A stretch of 64,000 nt of DNA from Ammonifex thiophilus (lineage in GTDB: Bacteria; Bacillota; Desulfotomaculia; Desulfotomaculales; Ammonificaceae), in contig NZ_QSLN01000001.1 of the NCBI RefSeq assembly GCF_003368535.1, positions 248,001 through 312,000 on the forward strand, given 5' to 3'. Made by a program: the position numbers and the translations under genes. Below the pieces are notes generated by a model. The model saw only the letters and a program-made list of their open reading frames with translations. It was not told the DNA's origin and did no database searches. The number at the start of each line of letters is the position of its first letter. The first letter of the stretch is position 1. Positions 61,435 to 64,000 of this stretch are shown piece by piece.

Positions 61435-62539
61435 ATGCACAGTCAACCTATTTCAGACATTCAACCTCTTGCGGACATAATCCTTCTTCTGGGGGAGAAA
61501 GTTAGCAAACTAATTACCGAATGCCGCGACTTCTACAAGCTCGAAGAAGAAGTGTACAAGCTCTCTCAAGAAGCTTGCGTGAAGATCTTCGCCTGGGCCC
61601 TCGAGGAAATAGACACCTGGCTCGTGAACGCCCGGGACAAGCGCACCTGGAAAGTGATAGGCTTCCGGGAAAGAACCGTAGTTAGCAGCTTTGGGGAATT
61701 CAAAGTAAAAAGGCGGCTTTACAGGAACAAAAAGACGGGAGAAGCCAGGTTTCTTCTTGACGAGGTTCTGGGCTGGCCGGAGAGGTCTAGATGCACGCCG
61801 CGCTTGAAAGAGATGGCGGTGAAGCTTGGGAGCGAAGTACCCTTCAGGCGGGCGGCAGAAATTCTAGGCTATCTTGTTCCGGGAATCAGCCCCATGGCGG
61901 TGTGGCAGGCCGTGCAGGAAGTAGGAGAAGCACTCAGGCAGGAGGGGGAGTCCAGGAGAGAAGCCGTTTTTGGGAACCCGGTTGGACCGGCGGCTTATAG
62001 AGGCTTTTTGGCACGATGAGGAGGCCTATAGTGGGATCAGGCAGGCCATTTATCTGGGGGACTGGGAGAAGGTAGAAGAGATTTTGAGAGGAGCAGCAAG
62101 GAGAGTTCGCGGGGCTAAGAGGAGGAGAAGAGAGAAGCTCTGGCAGTATCTCAAGGAGAACTGGTCGGGGATAGTTACCTCTTCTGTTGCGGAGCATCTG
62201 GGGGCCATAGAGGGGCAGGTACAGCACAACGTGGCGCGGCGGATGAAGCGGTTGGGAGCCAGCTGGACGGAGGCAGGAGCAGACAGGATGGCGCGGGTTT
62301 TGGCTGCTCGAGCCAACGGGGTGCTCGGGAGGCACACTTCTCGTTGGCCGGTACTGCTGGCCAGGCAAGAACATTTGGCTCAGGCGGTGCGGTTGGAGGT
62401 AAAGCGGAAGATAGAGGAGGCGGAGAGTTGGCATAAAGCTGGGTTGCCGGCATTGAGAGGACAGTCTAGAGGAGCTCCATGGGTGAAGCATGTGCTGCGG
62501 GAACTAAGCCGGCCTAGCCTCAGTAGTTTGATCCCTTAA
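61435..62539 (+). pseudogene. UPF0236 (ISLre2-type) transposase with internal deletion
   Basis: The N-terminal part (61435 to about 61970) reads AWALEEIDTWLVNARDK, VIGFRERTVVSSFGEFKVKR and ISPMAVWQAVQEVGEALRQEGE. The C-terminal part, in another frame from about 61970 to 62539, reads HDEEAYSGIRQAI, VEEILRGAARRV and ADRMARVLAARANG. UPF0236 transposases are usually 450-500 residues; the two parts total about 365, and the central catalytic stretch is missing. An internal deletion with frame change is the simplest reading. Terminal inverted repeats were not identified. Confidence 0.8.
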
Positions 62540-62621
62540 TGGCGCAGGTACCGGGACTATCCTGGCGGCGAGGTTTCCATGAAGAGAAGTTTTCTCCCGA
62601 ACCACCTACTAACTCTTGACG

Positions 62622-62801
62622 CGCACTTGAGAACGGCTTCGGTTTGTGGATCGGCGTGGACCTGGGCTTTAATAGTGACAAGGGGCACTCACGGTTCGCC
62701 TCCTTTCCCTAGGCCTTTATGCCATTATACCGCGAGGGGGTCCGTGTATCCCCTCAATGAATTGAGGGGGATTACAGCCCCCTCGCGCTCCCTCGTTTTT
62801 C
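62622..62801 (-). mobile_element. Truncated left end of the IS605-type TnpB element
   Basis: On the minus strand this 180-bp segment is nearly identical to the left 180 bp of the element at 20613, from GAAAAACG through the left hairpin, the TATAAT-like stretch, GGAGG and the first 22 codons of tnpB (MPLVTIKAQVHADPQ versus MPLVTVKAQVHADPE). The rest of the element is absent; sequence changes abruptly near 62621. Confidence 0.85.
62750..62769. repeat. IS605-type left-end hairpin, second copy
   Basis: CCCCTCAAT/ATTGAGGGG with a 2-nt loop is the reverse complement of the hairpin at 20645-20664. Confidence 0.8.
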
Positions 62802-62974
62802 TTAAAGAGGTCTTCGAAACCGCAGTACAGGTTGTACAGCCGGAAGGCCAAGCTTTCCCACTCGGCGGAAGATTTAGGCTCCTTGCGCTCTTCCACTTTG
62901 GCAAAGAGTTTTTCTATGGTTTCCACCTGGCTCTTGATTCTGGCGACAAGGATGCTCAGGCGGGCTTTTTCCAT
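62802..62974 (-). pseudogene. HepT-like HEPN toxin gene, truncated by an IS605-type insertion
   Basis: The frame starts at ATG 62974, two bases after the nucleotidyltransferase stop, and encodes about 57 residues of helical HEPN-type sequence (ARIKSQVETIEKLFAKVEE, WESLAFRLYNLYCGFEDLF) before running into the IS605-type left end. HepT-type RNases carry their R-x4-6-H active site in the missing C-terminal half, so toxin activity is lost. Confidence 0.7.
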
Positions 62975-62975
62975 T

Positions 62976-63314
62976 TCAGACCCTCTCTTTTATGGTTTCT
63001 GCGAGGGGGTGGCACTCGAGCTGGACAAGATCGACATCGGTTCCCAGCTCGGAGGAGAGAAAAGCTGCTGTCGGGAAGAAGTCTTTATCATCGAGACCCG
63101 CTATGGCTATGTCGATATCTGATACGCCTGGGAGAAAGCGCCCGGGCTTCACCAGCGAACCGAAAATATACGCTTCCTCGAAGCTGTAGATCTGTGCCAG
63201 CCGCTCCAGTGCTTTAAAGGTTTGCTCGAGCAGCTTCTTGCGGACTTCTTCCCTTTCTTTTCGCTTCCTTTCCAGAACAGCATCTATGAGATGGGTAGAG
63301 AAACGTTCGCCCAC
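62976..63314 (-). CDS. MntA-like minimal nucleotidyltransferase (antitoxin of a HEPN-MNT pair)
   Basis: A 112-residue protein: AYIFGSLVKPGRFLPGVSDIDIAI holds the Gly-Ser and Asp-x-Asp motif of minimal nucleotidyltransferases, and VDLVQLE the third acidic position. MntA antitoxins modify the HEPN toxin HepT with AMP. The N-terminus has a charged helix. The HEPN gene directly downstream is truncated, leaving this gene without its usual target here. Confidence 0.8.
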   Translation of the reverse strand: MGERFSTHLIDAVLERKRKEREEVRKKLLEQTFKALERLAQIYSFEEAYIFGSLVKPGRFLPGVSDIDIAIAGLDDKDFFPTAAFLSSELGTDVDLVQLECHPLAETIKERV

Positions 63315-63382
63315 GGGCAGTTATGTCCCCACCTCTCTGGGCGAGCTGGCGGATGAGACCACATACGAGGAAAGGAGCTCTT

Positions 63383-63712
63383 TTAACCTTGCGATCTGCG
63401 CTCCAGTTCCCGGCGGATGCCCTCAGCTATCCAGGACCTCAAGAGAGTCTGATAGGGGATGTCCTTCTCCTTCGCTATACGCTTTGCTGCCTCTATCTGC
63501 GACACCCGCAGCCGTAGTGTGACCCGTTTGGTCTTCATTTTTTCGGCGAGCTCTGGGGCAAGTTCCAGCGGCTCTTCCAGGGGCTCCAGTAAGCCTCGCT
63601 CCATTGCTTCAGCGAAACTGTAACTGTTCCAGAACTCCCGCTCCTCCTCTTCGGAGGCAAATTCGGGTATCTGTTCACCCTTGAACTCTGGTAGCCCTTT
63701 CTTCTTCACCAT
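63383..63712 (-). CDS. BrnA-like CopG/RHH antitoxin
   Basis: A 109-residue protein with a SYSFAEAMERG-type acidic N-terminal region and a C-terminal ribbon-helix-helix (KRVTLRLRVSQIEAAKRIAKEK), as in BrnA/CopG antitoxins that bind their own promoter and neutralise BrnT. It starts 7 bp inside the end of brnT, the toxin-first order typical of this family. Confidence 0.8.
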   Translation of the reverse strand: MVKKKGLPEFKGEQIPEFASEEEEREFWNSYSFAEAMERGLLEPLEEPLELAPELAEKMKTKRVTLRLRVSQIEAAKRIAKEKDIPYQTLLRSWIAEGIRRELERRSQG

Positions 63713-63993
63713 TCCCCACCACCTCTCTTCTCCCGGCGGTAATACCGTTTCTCGGCAGCTGTCATGTCGCGTGCAGTAATCACCCGGGCAACGCCGCCCG
63801 GTTTTACCATGAACACCACGAAGAGATAGCGTCCCGTGTTGGTGCGGCCCAGTGCAATCATCCGTCCCTTTTTCGTGCGCCGAAGTAGCGGGCTACTTCG
63901 AAGAACGCTTTCCACTTCTTCTGGCCTTACGCCATGCTTTTTCTCGATGTGTCCGGTGTTCCGGAAATCCCACTCAAACCGGGTTATCCTCAT
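63706..63993 (-). CDS. BrnT-like toxin
   Basis: A 95-residue protein with FEWDFRNTGHIEKKHGV and a C-terminal ARVITARDMTAAEKRYYRRE, matching BrnT family toxins, which are small RNase-like proteins. The His and Arg residues in those motifs fit the proposed active site. It heads a toxin-antitoxin operon at the right edge of the window; only 7 bp lie beyond its start, so its promoter is not seen. Confidence 0.82.
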   Translation of the reverse strand: MRITRFEWDFRNTGHIEKKHGVRPEEVESVLRSSPLLRRTKKGRMIALGRTNTGRYLFVVFMVKPGGVARVITARDMTAAEKRYYRREKRGGGEW

Positions 63994-64000
63994 CTACCAC

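Noticed and set aside
1-64000. CRISPR arrays
   Set aside because: No series of regularly spaced direct repeats was seen. The only repeats found are IS ends, operators and hairpins.

Overview
The window reads as a chromosomal segment of a high-GC, flagellated Firmicute of the class Clostridia, probably an anaerobic thermophile related to Moorella, Ammonifex or Desulfotomaculum. This placement is an inference from gene content: ctsR-mcsA-mcsB-clpC, a SpoIVFA-like M23 protein, the TIGR03960/TIGR03936 pair, miaA-hfq followed by an aluminium-resistance-type PLP enzyme, a DUF6470 (YviE) flagellar protein, and frequent GTG and TTG starts. No rRNA or species marker is present.

Layout. 1-5.1 kb: the end of an isocitrate/isopropylmalate dehydrogenase, a minus-strand cbiM-cbiN-cbiQ cobalt/nickel ECF importer without its ATPase, a TPR protein, a radical-SAM enzyme and a Crp/Fnr regulator. 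5.1-6.7 kb: two tRNAs, rdgB and rph. 6.8-12.1 kb: the ctsR-mcsA-mcsB-clpC stress operon and an M23 protein whose ribosome-binding site lies in a hairpin. 12.1-19.3 kb: two tRNA/ribosome-associated radical-SAM genes, ftsK/spoIIIE, rodZ-like, rimO and a HIT protein. 19.4-20.6 kb: an ArsR-type regulator behind a 13-bp palindrome, with a TauE exporter. 20.6-23.5 kb: a mobile-element patch holding a full TnpB-only IS605-type element, two further IS605-type right ends in inverted orientation, a transposase remnant and a frameshifted membrane gene. 23.6-27.1 kb: rpmG-secE-nusG-rplKAJL with an L10 leader, ending in a terminator and not in rpoB. 27.2-35.7 kb: mutS-mutL-methyltransferase-miaA-hfq-PLP enzyme-trxB. 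35.7-39.7 kb: nitrilase, LapA-like, methyltransferase, tRNA-Arg and UbiB kinase.

39.7-60.2 kb is a motility block: motAB, cheW-cheA, flgM, flgN, a FlaG-like gene, flgK, flgL, DUF6470, flagellin, a TPR-glycosyltransferase, flaG, fliD, fliS, a FliT-like gene, a 1340-residue multi-domain glycosyltransferase, and rfbA-rfbC-rfbB for dTDP-sugar synthesis. Four sigma-28-type promoters share a TAAA-N(15-16)-GNCGATTA-like pattern, and one of them sits before the first glycosyltransferase. The best candidate for a coherent, little-described system here is therefore a flagellar glycosylation module built into the late flagellar operon.

60.2-64 kb is a decayed accessory edge: a chimeric phosphatase/membrane ORF, an orphan DUF433 gene, an internally deleted UPF0236 (ISLre2) transposase with its start codon against a fold-back hairpin, a truncated left end of the same IS605-type element inserted into a HepT-type HEPN gene, the MntA-like nucleotidyltransferase next to it, and a BrnT/BrnA toxin-antitoxin pair.
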